Below are positions 43,166-52,314 of a DNA stretch of 64,000 bases, piece after piece. Positions within the stretch are counted from its first letter, which is position 1, and every line of letters begins with the position of its first letter. The DNA is from DTU098 sp964498525 (GTDB taxonomy: Bacteria > Bacillota > Desulfotomaculia > Desulfotomaculales > Pelotomaculaceae): positions 248,001 through 312,000 of the forward strand of contig CAZCGU010000001.1 in NCBI GenBank assembly GCA_964498525.1, written 5' to 3'. Made by a program: the position numbers and the translations under genes. The notes below the pieces were generated by a model, which was given only the letters and a program-made list of their open reading frames with translations, had not been told where the DNA came from and ran no database searches.

Positions 43166-43369
43166 CCAGGAGTAAAGCGTAAAAGATCGAACCCGCGGCA
43201 GATTTTTAGCGGTGGAAATAACAGCAAAAAGTGATATCTTTTGCTGTAACCGGGATATCCGGTATAATTATAAGTACCTAAAGACAGTAAATAATAATAC
43301 CAGGCCAGGGCCGGGATCCGCTTGAAACGAGAAATACCCGCGCGACTGGCTTATTTGAGGGGGTTAATC

Positions 43370-44254
43370 TTGTCCACGGCAGGGGAAAAAGCAGCAATCC
43401 TGGTTGAGGCGCTGCCCTACATAAAAAAATTCTACGGTAAAACAGTTGTGATCAAATACGGCGGGCACGCTATGCTGAGCCCGGAGCTGAAAGAAGCGGT
43501 CCTAACCGACGCGGTGTTAATGAAGTATGTGGGGATGCGCCCGGTCATTGTCCACGGAGGCGGGCCGGATATAACCGGGATGCTGAAAAGGGTGGGCATA
43601 GAATCCAACTTTGTGGACGGGCTGAGGGTTACGGACGCAGGGACCATGGAAATCGTCGAAATGGTTTTGGTGGGAAAAATCAATAAGGAAATAGTAGCCC
43701 GGATCAACCGCATCGGAGGCCGGGCAGTGGGGCTTTCCGGCAAGGACGCATGTCTTTTTGAGGCGGTAAAAAAATATTCCAGGGTGCAGACCCCCGAGGG
43801 CGAAGTGACGACAGACCTGGGCTATGTGGGAGAGATCAGCAAGGTCAACCCCGGCATTGTAACAACAATCATTGCCGAGGGGTACATCCCGGTGGTTGCC
43901 CCGGTAGCCGTGGGTGACAGGGGGGAAAGCTATAATATCAACGCGGATACTGCCGCCGGGCGGATTGCCGCCGCCCTCGGGGCCGACAAACTTATCATTC
44001 TTACCGATGTGGAAGGCATCCTTACAGACCGGAACGATCCTGATTCGCTGCTTTCGGCCTTGCGGGCGGCAGAAGTCCCCGCGTTGATCGAGCGGGGCAT
44101 TATTGAGGGGGGGATGATCCCCAAAGTTGAATGCTGCCTGGACGCCCTTTCCAGGGGTGTTAAAACCACCCATATTCTGGATGGCAGGGTCCCCCACTCG
44201 GTTTTGCTGGAGGTTTTCACAGATCGGGGTATCGGGACCATGGTGGAAAAATAA
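43370..44254 (+). CDS. argB: Acetylglutamate kinase
   Basis: 294 aa; phosphorylates N-acetylglutamate with ATP. VIKYGGHAML and HGGGPDITGML bind nucleotide and substrate. TTG 43370 follows GAGGGGG; an earlier TTG at 43322 adds 16 non-family residues. The N-terminal helix before the first strand (EALPYIKKFYGKTVVIKYGG) is the type found in arginine-inhibited kinases and absent from the E. coli enzyme, so feedback inhibition by arginine is likely. A possible promoter (TTGCTG, 16-17 bases, TATAAT) lies in the gap before it. Confidence 0.92.
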   Translation: MSTAGEKAAILVEALPYIKKFYGKTVVIKYGGHAMLSPELKEAVLTDAVLMKYVGMRPVIVHGGGPDITGMLKRVGIESNFVDGLRVTDAGTMEIVEMVLVGKINKEIVARINRIGGRAVGLSGKDACLFEAVKKYSRVQTPEGEVTTDLGYVGEISKVNPGIVTTIIAEGYIPVVAPVAVGDRGESYNINADTAAGRIAAALGADKLIILTDVEGILTDRNDPDSLLSALRAAEVPALIERGIIEGGMIPKVECCLDALSRGVKTTHILDGRVPHSVLLEVFTDRGIGTMVEK

Positions 44255-44392
44255 ATCAGGGCTTAACATGCCCAGCGGCCTGGTTTTACTCAAACCCTTA
44301 AAAACACCGGGCGCCGGGGGCAAAACCGGATGTTGGCGGGGCGTAGTTTACGCCTGGCGGGAACGCTATGATCAGAAGTTGGGAGGATATTA

Positions 44393-45601
44393 ATGAATAC
44401 AAAGGAAATCATGGAACTGGGTGACCAGTATTTGATGCGCAATGTGGGAAGGATCCCGCTGGCCCCGGTAAAGGGTGAGGGAGCCCGGCTTTGGGACGCC
44501 GACGGCAGGGAATACCTGGACTTTGTGAGCGGCATTGCGGTTAATTCCCTTGGTCACTGCCATCCGGCCGTGGTTGAAGCTATTTGCCGGCAAGCCGGCA
44601 CGCTGATCCACTGCTCCAATCTCTATTATATTGAGCAGCAGGCCCGGCTGGCCCGGCTCCTGGCGGAAAATTCGGCCCTGGATAAAGCCTTTTTCTGCAA
44701 CAGCGGCGCCGAGGCCAACGAGGCTGCCATCAAACTTGCCCGCAAATACGCCAAACTCACCCGGGGCGCGGAAAAGTTTGAGATCATCACAGCGCTGCAT
44801 TCTTTCCACGGACGGACCCTGGCAACGGTGACTGCTACCGGCCAACCTAAATACCACAAGGGTTTCGAACCGCTGCCCGGGGGCTTCAAATACGCACCCT
44901 TCAATGATTTGGCCGCCCTGGAACAGTTAATTGGACCGGCCACTTGCGCGGTGCTGCTGGAGCCGGTTCAGGGGGAAGGCGGGGTCAACGTCGCCACCCG
45001 CCACTACCTGGAGGGCGTGCAGATGCTCTGCCGGGAACACGGGGCCCTGTTGATTTTTGATGAAGTTCAAACCGGGCTGGGCCGGACCGGACGCTTTCTG
45101 GCCCACCACCACTTCGGGGTGAAGCCGGACATCCTGACCCTGGCCAAGGCCCTGGGCGGCGGCTTCCCCATCGGCGCCATGCTGGCCAGGGAGGATGTTG
45201 CCGGAGCCTTTCAACCGGGGGACCACGCCTCCACTTTCGGCGGCAATCCGCTGGCCTGCGCGGCAGCCCTGGCGGCCATGGAGGAAATCCTGCTGGGCGG
45301 GGTATTGGAGAACGCCGCCTCCACAGGAGCCTACCTGTATGATAAACTTAAAACATTGGGAGGGAAATATCCCTGCGTGCGGGAGGTCAGGGGCCTGGGC
45401 CTGCTGCTGGGCCTGGAGCTCGGCCTGGAGGGCAAGGAGATCGTCAACGGCTGCCAGGAAAAGGGGCTACTAATTAACTGCGTTAACAACAATGTTCTCC
45501 GCTTTATTCCCCCTTTGACCGTTACCCGGGGGGATGTGGACAGGGCCCTGGCCATCCTGGAGCAGGTTATGGTTGAAAAAGTTGGACAGTGTTCCAATTA
45601 A
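44393..45601 (+). CDS. argD: Acetylornithine aminotransferase
   Basis: 402 aa, class III pyridoxal-phosphate transaminase. The lysine lies in LTLAKALGGGFPIGAM, with FDEVQTGLGRTG just before it and NSGAEANEAAIKLAR earlier. ATG 44393 follows TTGGGAGGATATTA. It makes N-acetylornithine from the semialdehyde using glutamate. In this family the enzyme may also serve lysine synthesis. Confidence 0.92.
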   Translation: MNTKEIMELGDQYLMRNVGRIPLAPVKGEGARLWDADGREYLDFVSGIAVNSLGHCHPAVVEAICRQAGTLIHCSNLYYIEQQARLARLLAENSALDKAFFCNSGAEANEAAIKLARKYAKLTRGAEKFEIITALHSFHGRTLATVTATGQPKYHKGFEPLPGGFKYAPFNDLAALEQLIGPATCAVLLEPVQGEGGVNVATRHYLEGVQMLCREHGALLIFDEVQTGLGRTGRFLAHHHFGVKPDILTLAKALGGGFPIGAMLAREDVAGAFQPGDHASTFGGNPLACAAALAAMEEILLGGVLENAASTGAYLYDKLKTLGGKYPCVREVRGLGLLLGLELGLEGKEIVNGCQEKGLLINCVNNNVLRFIPPLTVTRGDVDRALAILEQVMVEKVGQCSN

Positions 45602-45702
45602 TTTTAGGAATATGGATTATAAAGCGAGAGATTTGGCTTCTGACGTGGTAAAATTACTTTTATAAGATTCTTCATGTTGCCATAGAAAGAAGGGAATTAT
45701 AA

Positions 45703-46644
45703 TTGATACCTGAAAAATTGAATTTAAAGGGCCGGGATTTTTTAAGCCTGCATGATTTTACAACGGAAGAGATTCTGGGGATGATAGATCTGGCCGAGGA
45801 ACTGAAGGAAAAGAAAAAATGGAATGTGCCCCACCCCTACCTGCAGGGGAAGTCCCTGGGAATGATTTTTCTTAAATCCTCCACCCGTACCAGGGTTTCC
45901 TTTGAAGTGGCCATGTACCAACTGGGAGGGTACCCGCTTTTTTTAAGCGCCGCCGATTTGCAGCTCAAACGCGGGGAAAGTGTGGCGGATACAGCCAGGG
46001 TGCTTTCCCGTTACCTGGATGGGATTATGATCAGGACCTTTGCCCATGACGACGTAGAGGAGCTTGCCGAGTTCGCCAACATTCCGGTTATCAACGGCCT
46101 CACCGACTTGCTGCATCCCTGCCAGGTCCTGGCCGACCTGCAGACAATCAAAGAAAAAAAAGGTCAGCTATCCGGACTGAAGCTGGCTTTTATAGGTGAC
46201 GGGAACAACGTCTGCAACTCCTTGATGTTTGGTTGCGCCAAGGTGGGCATGGATATTGCCGTGGCGACCCCCGAGGGCTACGAACCGAAAGATCAGATTG
46301 TCAACATGGCCGTGCAAGACGCCATAAAACACGGCGTCTCCCTTAAAATCACCAATAATCCGGTGGAAGCCGTGCAAGACGCGGACGTGGTGGTGACAGA
46401 CGTCTGGGCCAGCATGGGTCAGGAGGCCGAGAAGGCCCAAAGGGCTAAGAAGTTTGCGCCGTACCAGATCAATGAAAAGCTGGTTTCCCACGCCAGGCCC
46501 GATTACATATTCCTCCACTGCCTGCCTGCTAAACGGGGTGAAGAGGTGCTGGAGGACATAATCGACGGACCCAACTCCGTTGTCTGGGACGAGGCCGAGA
46601 ACCGCCTGCATACCCAAAAGGCGTTGCTGGCGCTGTTGCTCTAA
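45703..46644 (+). CDS. argF: Ornithine carbamoyltransferase
   Basis: 313 aa; joins carbamoyl phosphate and ornithine to citrulline. The carbamoyl phosphate motif is KSSTRTRVSFE and the ornithine loop is FLHCLPAKRGEEV. A TTG start at 45703 is behind AGAAGGGAATTATAA. Hence the anabolic role in this cluster is clear. No carAB genes are in the window. Confidence 0.92.
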   Translation: MIPEKLNLKGRDFLSLHDFTTEEILGMIDLAEELKEKKKWNVPHPYLQGKSLGMIFLKSSTRTRVSFEVAMYQLGGYPLFLSAADLQLKRGESVADTARVLSRYLDGIMIRTFAHDDVEELAEFANIPVINGLTDLLHPCQVLADLQTIKEKKGQLSGLKLAFIGDGNNVCNSLMFGCAKVGMDIAVATPEGYEPKDQIVNMAVQDAIKHGVSLKITNNPVEAVQDADVVVTDVWASMGQEAEKAQRAKKFAPYQINEKLVSHARPDYIFLHCLPAKRGEEVLEDIIDGPNSVVWDEAENRLHTQKALLALLL

Positions 46645-46703
46645 TTGGGCAGGCTTAAAAATCAAATCTTTATTTTTAAAACTGGTTAAAAAGGAGACAA
46701 CTC

Positions 46704-47909
46704 ATGGCAAAAATCGTTTTAGCCTACTCGGGGGGACTGGATACCTCCATTATCATACCCTGGTTGAAGGAAAATTATGGTTACGAAGTTATTGCAATGG
46801 CGGCCGACCTGGGCCAGGGGGAAGAATTAGCGCCCCTGAACGAAAAAGCAATCAAGACCGGCGCAAGCAAAATTTATATTGAAAACGTCAAACGGGAGTT
46901 TGTGGAGGATTATATCTTTCCCACCCTGAAAGCGGGCGCCGTTTACGAAGGCAAGTACCTTCTCGGCACTTCCATGGCCCGCCCGCTGATTGCCAAAAAA
47001 CTGGTTGAAATCGCCCTCCGGGAAGGGGCGGAGGCCGTAGCCCACGGCGCAACCGGCAAGGGCAACGACCAGGTTCGCTTCGAGCTGGCGGTAAAAGCCC
47101 TGGCCCCGGACTTAAAAATTGTCGCTCCCTGGCGGGAGTGGGAGATCCGGTCCCGGGAGGACGCTATTGATTACGCAGCCGCCAGAGGCATCCCCGTCCC
47201 CGTGTCCAGAGACCGGCCCTACAGCATGGACCGTAATCTCTGGCATTTGAGCCACGAGGGAGCGGAACTTGAAGATCCGTGGAACGAGCCTTCGCCGGAA
47301 GTCTTGCTCCTGATTTGCCCCCCGGAAAAGGCGCCGGACAAGCCTCTCTACGTAGAATTGGAATTTGAACAGGGCATCCCCGTCAAACTGGACGGAGCGG
47401 CCCTGGACCCGGTGGCGCTGATTGAGAAGCTGAATGTGCTGGCCGGCGCCAACGGCGTCGGTATAGTGGACATGGTGGAAAACCGACTGGTGGGAATGAA
47501 GTCCCGGGGTATTTACGAAACCCCCGCCGGCACCGTCCTCTTCCTGGCCCACCGGGAACTGGAACTTTTAACCCTGGACCGGGATACCCTGCACTACAAG
47601 GAAACCGTGGCCGCCCGCTACGCCGAACTGGTTTACGACGGCATGTGGTTCGCCCCGCTCCGGGAAGCCCTGGACGCCTTTGTGGACAGCACCCAGCGGA
47701 GGGTCAGCGGGACCGTGGTGATGAAGCTCTACAAGGGCAACTGCACCCCGGCCGGAACCAAATCGCCCTATTCCCTCTACGATCTGGAACTTTCCACCTT
47801 CGGACGGGAAGAGGTGTACAACCAGCGGGACGCCGAAGGATTCATCAACCTTTTCGGCCTGCCTTTGAAGGTGCGGGCGCTGATGGAAGGGAAGGCGGGA
47901 CTGCGCTAG
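46704..47909 (+). CDS. argG: Argininosuccinate synthase
   Basis: 401 aa; condenses citrulline and aspartate with ATP. The PP-loop is AYSGGLDTSII at the N-terminus, followed by HGATGKGNDQVRFE. ATG 46704 follows AAAGGAGACAACTC. It is the last gene of the contiguous arg block; argH lies 4.4 kb further on. Confidence 0.93.
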   Translation: MAKIVLAYSGGLDTSIIIPWLKENYGYEVIAMAADLGQGEELAPLNEKAIKTGASKIYIENVKREFVEDYIFPTLKAGAVYEGKYLLGTSMARPLIAKKLVEIALREGAEAVAHGATGKGNDQVRFELAVKALAPDLKIVAPWREWEIRSREDAIDYAAARGIPVPVSRDRPYSMDRNLWHLSHEGAELEDPWNEPSPEVLLLICPPEKAPDKPLYVELEFEQGIPVKLDGAALDPVALIEKLNVLAGANGVGIVDMVENRLVGMKSRGIYETPAGTVLFLAHRELELLTLDRDTLHYKETVAARYAELVYDGMWFAPLREALDAFVDSTQRRVSGTVVMKLYKGNCTPAGTKSPYSLYDLELSTFGREEVYNQRDAEGFINLFGLPLKVRALMEGKAGLR

Positions 47910-48132
47910 CCGTGAAGCGGTGTCGGAATTTTTTTTAGAACCGGCTGAAGGCCTGAGCCCCGGCTATGGCGGAAATACTGCTTTGGCCCCGATGTGATAG
48001 CCGGCGCTCCAGGTTTGCGCTTTTTCCGTCACGTTTACCATAGATCCTGGCAAAAATGGGGTGGTGTTGGCTATTAGATTTTCAGCCGATTCCTGCCACA
48101 CTAAATGAGTTTAAAATATTTTTCAGACTTTA

Positions 48133-48174
48133 TTGAATCCACATTTTTTCTATTATATAATTGTCTTAACAACT
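48133..48174 (+). promoter_or_regulatory. marR-like gene promoter with operator
   Basis: TTGAAT (48133-48138), a 17-base spacer and TATAAT (48156-48161). The partial palindrome AATTGTC-TT-AACAACT (48159-48174) overlaps the -10 box. It shares its left half with the perfect palindrome found after the gene, so self-repression is likely. Confidence 0.65.
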
Positions 48175-48190
48175 ATTTGGAGGATTCTAT

Positions 48191-48619
48191 ATGGCGTTCA
48201 GCCTGGATAACAGCCTTGGTTTCATTTTAAATCGGACTAATACAAGAATGAAGAATAGTTTATTGCAGAAGTTTAAAAATTACGATATAACCCCCGAGCA
48301 GTGGGCAGTCTTGAATCGTTTATGGGTGCAGGATGGTATTCCCCCTAAAGAGTTGGCTGAACTGACTTTCAAAGACCAGCCAACGGTAGTACGAATAATC
48401 TCAAAATTGAAAAACAAGGGAATAGTTTTCAAAAAACTTAATCCGGGGGACAAAAGATCGATTCTTATTTTCCTCACACCAAAAGGTCAGGAACTAAAAA
48501 ACACCTTGATACCTCTGGGATTTGAAGCTTTAAATAAGGCAATAAAGGGTATTGATAAAAATAAAATTGAGATGACCAAAGGTGTGCTCAACCAAATTTA
48601 TAAGAATTTGGAACCGTAA
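48191..48619 (+). CDS. MarR-family transcriptional regulator
   Basis: 142 aa winged-helix protein. The order matches the family: ITPEQWAVLNRLWVQDGIPPKELAELT, then the recognition helix DQPTVVRIISKLKNKGIVF and the wing NPGDKRSILIFLTPKGQEL. ATG 48191 follows TTGGAGGATTCTAT. The gene is AT-rich compared with the arg genes around it, hinting at acquisition. MarR proteins are usually repressors released by small aromatic or oxidising compounds; the ligand is unknown. Its likely targets are itself and the next gene, each with a matching palindrome. Confidence 0.85.
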   Translation: MAFSLDNSLGFILNRTNTRMKNSLLQKFKNYDITPEQWAVLNRLWVQDGIPPKELAELTFKDQPTVVRIISKLKNKGIVFKKLNPGDKRSILIFLTPKGQELKNTLIPLGFEALNKAIKGIDKNKIEMTKGVLNQIYKNLEP

Positions 48620-48636
48620 TCCTTTGTTTTTTGCGC

Positions 48637-48660
48637 ATGTAATTGTCAAGACAATTACAT
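48637..48660. promoter_or_regulatory. Perfect palindrome, probable MarR operator
   Basis: Eleven-base arms ATGTAATTGTC and GACAATTACAT flank a two-base AA centre. It lies between marR and the 79-aa gene, and resembles the site over the marR promoter. Confidence 0.65.
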
Positions 48661-48769
48661 TTGGCCCGAAAAAGGTCCGTTTCAATGCTAATAAAATTTA
48701 ACAAAATTCAGGGTTGCCCGGAATTTGGACTCTCTGTGATACAACTCATTTTAAATTGAGGTGATGATA

Positions 48770-49009
48770 ATGGGCAGTAACGATGCGGAAAAATATATTA
48801 GCATTGTATTATCCCAATTGGGGTACCCGGAATTAAAAAAAACAGTGAGTCGAACATTGATTCCAGAAATAAATAAATTACTAAGTAAACAGGATTCTTG
48901 TATTGCATCGGAAGGAAATATCGCAAATAAACTGTTAATTAAATTAGGTGACCCTAATAAGCTGGGTTGTTGCTTTGTTTGGCTTAAAAATATAATGGAT
49001 TTACATTAG
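48770..49009 (+). CDS. Hypothetical protein (79 aa)
   Basis: Small soluble protein, not recognised. ATG 48770 is 6 bases after GAGGTG; GTG 48761 and ATG 48764 are within or next to that site. The sequence is helical with leucine-rich patches (YISIVLSQLGYPELKKTV, IANKLLIKLGDPNKLG), has three cysteines and ends in WLKNIMDLH. It is AT-rich like marR and follows the palindrome, so MarR control is likely. No membrane segment. Confidence 0.55.
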   Translation: MGSNDAEKYISIVLSQLGYPELKKTVSRTLIPEINKLLSKQDSCIASEGNIANKLLIKLGDPNKLGCCFVWLKNIMDLH

Positions 49010-49241
49010 GACTGACATATCCAGTTAACATTTCGCCAGGTACGAAGGGGACAACGTTATTATTCCATGGTCTGCCGGTTGCCAAAGCATCTGCATCATC
49101 CCTCTTAAACTAAAGATTGCCCGGCCCTTTCCGGTCTTTCATGTGTTTGGGAAGGAAGAAGGCCGCCCCTTGGAGAACTCCGCTATAGTATGCGAAAAAA
49201 AAGGTGTAAGAACCGCGGAAATAATTTCGGGGGCAGAAGCG

Positions 49242-51365
49242 ATGTTGCAAAAAGTTAGCGTTATTCTAAAGGAGCATTTTGGTTATTCCACCTTCAAGAA
49301 GGGACAGGAGCAGATCATCGAAAGCGTTCTGCAGGGCAGGGACACCCTGGGGATTATGCCCACGGGGGGCGGCAAGTCTGTCTGCTACCAACTGCCGGCG
49401 CTAATTTTTGAGGGACTGACCCTGGTGTTTTCCCCCCTTATATCCTTGATGAAGGACCAGGTGGACGCCTTGGAAAGCCTGGGGATACCAGGTACCTTTA
49501 TCAACAGCAGTTTGAGCTTGGGTGAAGCGGAGGAGCGGATCAGCCAGGCGGCCCGGGGCCGGTATAAACTGCTTTACGTGGCGCCCGAAAGGCTGGAATC
49601 AGCCAGGTTTTTAAACTGCATCCGCGCTGTGCCGGTTTCTATGCTGGCAGTGGACGAGGCTCACTGTGTCTCCCAGTGGGGCCATGATTTCCGGCCCAGT
49701 TACCGTTCCATCGGACCCTTTATCGGGGAGCTGCCGCACCGGCCGGTGGTGGCGGCCTTTACAGCCACAGCCACGGCCGAGGTGCGGCAGGATATTATCG
49801 ATATGTTGGGTTTGAGAAACCCTAAAAGTGTTGTAACGGGGTTTGACCGAGAAAACCTGACCTTTTCCGTGCTGCGGGGTGAAAATAAAAAGGATTTTCT
49901 ACTTTCCTACCTGGCCTCCAGGAAAGATCAGGCCGGGATCATTTACGCGGCAACCCGCAAAGAAGTGGACCATATCTATGAGTCTTTGCGCAAGAAGGGT
50001 TTTGCGGCGGGCAGGTACCACGCCGGGCTCAGTGACGGAAAACGATCTGAAAACCAGGATCGGTTTCTTTACGATGAGATCAGGATTATGGTGGCCACCA
50101 ACGCCTTCGGCATGGGTATCGATAAATCCAACGTCCGTTATGTAATCCATCATAATCTTCCCAAAAATATGGAAGCTTATTATCAGGAAGCCGGCCGCGC
50201 CGGGCGGGACGACGGACCGGGGGAATGCATTCTGCTCTTTGGGGCCCAGGATATCCTCATCCAAAAATTCCTGATCGAACAAACGCTGGTTTCACCGGGG
50301 AGAAAATTAAACGAGTATAAAAAGCTGCAGGCGATGGTGGACTACTGCCATACCCCCCATTGCCTGCGCAAATACATTTTGGAGTATTTCGGGGAAGAAG
50401 ATCTTCCGGAAGAATGCGGCAACTGCGGCAACTGCAATGACAACAGGGAACTGGAGGATAAAACGGTGGACGCCCAGATGATTTTTTCCTGTATCCTGCG
50501 CATGCGCCAGCAGTTCGGCATCTCCCTGGTGGCGGAGGTGTTAAAGGGTTCCCGGAATAAAAAGGTGCAGCGATACGGGTTCACCAACCTGTCCACTTAC
50601 GGTTTAATGAAAGATTACACTATAAAACAAATCAGTGATTTGGCCAATATCCTCATTGCCGAAGGGTACATTCAGCTGACGGAAGGCCAGTATCCCGTAG
50701 CCAGGTTGGCTCCCCGGGCTTATCCCGTCCTGAAAGGATGGGAGCAAATCTATCTCAAAACGCGGCCCAAGGCGGCGGTTTCCGCCGGCGACGGTTTCCT
50801 TTTTGAGCAGCTGCGCGAGCTGCGCAAAGAAATCGCGCAAGAAAAGGGCCTGCCGCCTTACATAGTTTTTGCGGACAGTACCCTGCGGGAAATGGCGGAC
50901 AAGCTTCCCCTGGACCGGGAAGCCATGCTTGCGGTGAAGGGTGTCGGCCAAAGAAAATTTGAGCTGTACGGCGAACCCATTTTGGAATTCATTCAAATAT
51001 ATGCGGCTACCCACGGGATGGAGCCTGAGCCAAAGTCTCCGGCAGGGGAGAAGCCCCGTCCTGATAAAACTCCAAGTCATTTGATTACCCTGAAGCAGTA
51101 TCAGGCAGGCGCCCCTCTGGAGGATATTGCCAGGAGGAGGAATTTGAGCCTGCTTACGGTCCAGGATCATCTTATCCGGTGCGGCAGGGAGGGATACCCC
51201 ATTGATTGGGACGCCTTTATCCCCGCCCAATATGAATCATTAATAATGCAGGCCATCAAGAAAACCGGCGGTAAAAATTTAAAACCGGTTAAAGAGGCGC
51301 TGCCTGCCGAGGTGGATTACTTTGCCATCAGGGCAGTGTTGTGCAAAATGCGCCAGACGGGTTAA
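49242..51365 (+). CDS. recQ: ATP-dependent DNA helicase RecQ
   Basis: About 707 aa. Superfamily 2 helicase motifs are present: FKKGQEQII, Walker A MPTGGGKSVCYQLPA, DEAH in AVDEAHCVSQWGHDFRPSY, and QEAGRAGRDDGPGECILLF. The zinc site shows CHTPHCLRKYILEYF with CGNCGNC, then winged helix, an HRDC domain (MLAVKGVGQRKFELYG) and a C-terminal helix-turn-helix tail. It unwinds DNA 3' to 5' in repair. The start is uncertain: the frame is open back to 49143, and no option has a strong ribosome site. It interrupts the arg cluster. Confidence 0.9.
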   Translation: MLQKVSVILKEHFGYSTFKKGQEQIIESVLQGRDTLGIMPTGGGKSVCYQLPALIFEGLTLVFSPLISLMKDQVDALESLGIPGTFINSSLSLGEAEERISQAARGRYKLLYVAPERLESARFLNCIRAVPVSMLAVDEAHCVSQWGHDFRPSYRSIGPFIGELPHRPVVAAFTATATAEVRQDIIDMLGLRNPKSVVTGFDRENLTFSVLRGENKKDFLLSYLASRKDQAGIIYAATRKEVDHIYESLRKKGFAAGRYHAGLSDGKRSENQDRFLYDEIRIMVATNAFGMGIDKSNVRYVIHHNLPKNMEAYYQEAGRAGRDDGPGECILLFGAQDILIQKFLIEQTLVSPGRKLNEYKKLQAMVDYCHTPHCLRKYILEYFGEEDLPEECGNCGNCNDNRELEDKTVDAQMIFSCILRMRQQFGISLVAEVLKGSRNKKVQRYGFTNLSTYGLMKDYTIKQISDLANILIAEGYIQLTEGQYPVARLAPRAYPVLKGWEQIYLKTRPKAAVSAGDGFLFEQLRELRKEIAQEKGLPPYIVFADSTLREMADKLPLDREAMLAVKGVGQRKFELYGEPILEFIQIYAATHGMEPEPKSPAGEKPRPDKTPSHLITLKQYQAGAPLEDIARRRNLSLLTVQDHLIRCGREGYPIDWDAFIPAQYESLIMQAIKKTGGKNLKPVKEALPAEVDYFAIRAVLCKMRQTG

Positions 51366-51558
51366 TTGCGGAAATCAGGCGGAATGCTGTTAGGGCAGTA
51401 CTAAAAATCCGGATTTCTCCGGCAAAATTAATGGCTGAACCGGGCTTTTGACGGTTATTACGGTAGAGGAGAAAAAGGTATTTTTCGTAATTTAATCTTT
51501 TAAGTGGGGCGGTAATAAGTTATGATGAGATCAAGGCACATAATGAGGGGTAGCGGGA

Positions 51559-51741
51559 TTGAGCAAACTGGCGGTTACATTTATATGCGAAAACAGGCAT
51601 GATGTGGAAACTGTTACCGTTGATCTGAACCGGCGGGGAGAAATTGATGAAGAGGAAATCTGGCGTCTTATGACCAGAGGCTGCCGCTGTGTCAAGTGCG
51701 GCGGCAAGATTTTCACGTACCGTACCAGGTACAGGGATTAA
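51559..51741 (+). CDS. Small zinc-ribbon-like protein (60 aa)
   Basis: Not a named family. Cys10 and a C-terminal cluster CRCVKCGG (three cysteines at about 42, 44 and 47) could bind zinc or iron. It is otherwise charged and soluble (EIDEEEIWRLMTRG). TTG 51559 follows GAGGGGTAGCGGGA. It sits alone between recQ and the argH leader. Confidence 0.55.
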   Translation: MSKLAVTFICENRHDVETVTVDLNRRGEIDEEEIWRLMTRGCRCVKCGGKIFTYRTRYRD

Positions 51742-52104
51742 ACCCGGGAATCCGGGCAGCGGCAGCTTTTTAAGCCGGCCCGGCCGCCGGGCGAAAAGGA
51801 TAATTTAATGGGGGGTATTTTTCCGGAATACCGGCCCGGGCGCCCGGCGGGTGACCGTTTTAACCGCCTGTGCGCGTTCCCGGCCCGGCCGGGGCTGTAA
51901 CTAGAAAGAGAGGGGAGCAGGCGCTATGCCTTCTCATTTTTTTAGATTTAATTGCCTTAAATAATGGGCATTTTAAAGTAGGATATGACCTTCCCCGGGA
52001 CAAGCCGGTTGGCTCCTCCCCCCGTAGTTTCACTCATTAGATAGCCATAGATAGCCGCGCCGCCAAGAAAAGTTTTGTCCCGGCTATGAACCGCGGGGTA
52101 GTTT
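51742..52104. other. GC-rich intergenic region with hairpins
   Basis: About 360 bases with many GGCCCGG-type inverted repeats in 51770-51900, then a less GC-rich stretch. No gene or known RNA is recognised. It leads directly to a terminator and the small membrane protein gene. Confidence 0.35.
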
Positions 52105-52134
52105 ACCCGGGCCCGGTGACGGACCCGGGTTTTT
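52105..52134 (+). terminator. Terminator or attenuator upstream of the argH pair
   Basis: ACCCGGG pairs with CCCGGGT (52124-52130), followed by five T. It lies 43 bases before the small ORF, so it may attenuate argH. Confidence 0.7.
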
Positions 52135-52176
52135 AGGGGAGAATTGCATACAATATTTTCCGGAGGTGGGGCAGTG

Positions 52177-52302
52177 ATGACCCAACGTAATAATACCAAA
52201 TTAAAGATTTTTATTCTGCTGTTGACCATTGCGGTTTTTATTCTGCCGTTTTTTGTCATCTGGAACCTTTTAATGGGCAGGCCGCCCTTCGTCTTTTTTT
52301 AA
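52177..52302 (+). CDS. Small single-span membrane protein (41 aa)
   Basis: ATG 52177 (or GTG 52174) follows CGGAGGTGGGGC. The product has a basic N-terminus (MTQRNNTKLK), one hydrophobic helix of about 20 residues (FILLLTIAVFILPFFVIW) and a short tail RPPFVFF. Its stop overlaps the first base of the argH ribosome site, so the two genes are probably cotranscribed. It has no known family. It may be a real small membrane protein or a leader that adjusts argH translation. Confidence 0.65.
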   Translation: MTQRNNTKLKIFILLLTIAVFILPFFVIWNLLMGRPPFVFF

Positions 52303-52314
52303 AGGAGTGTGCTT

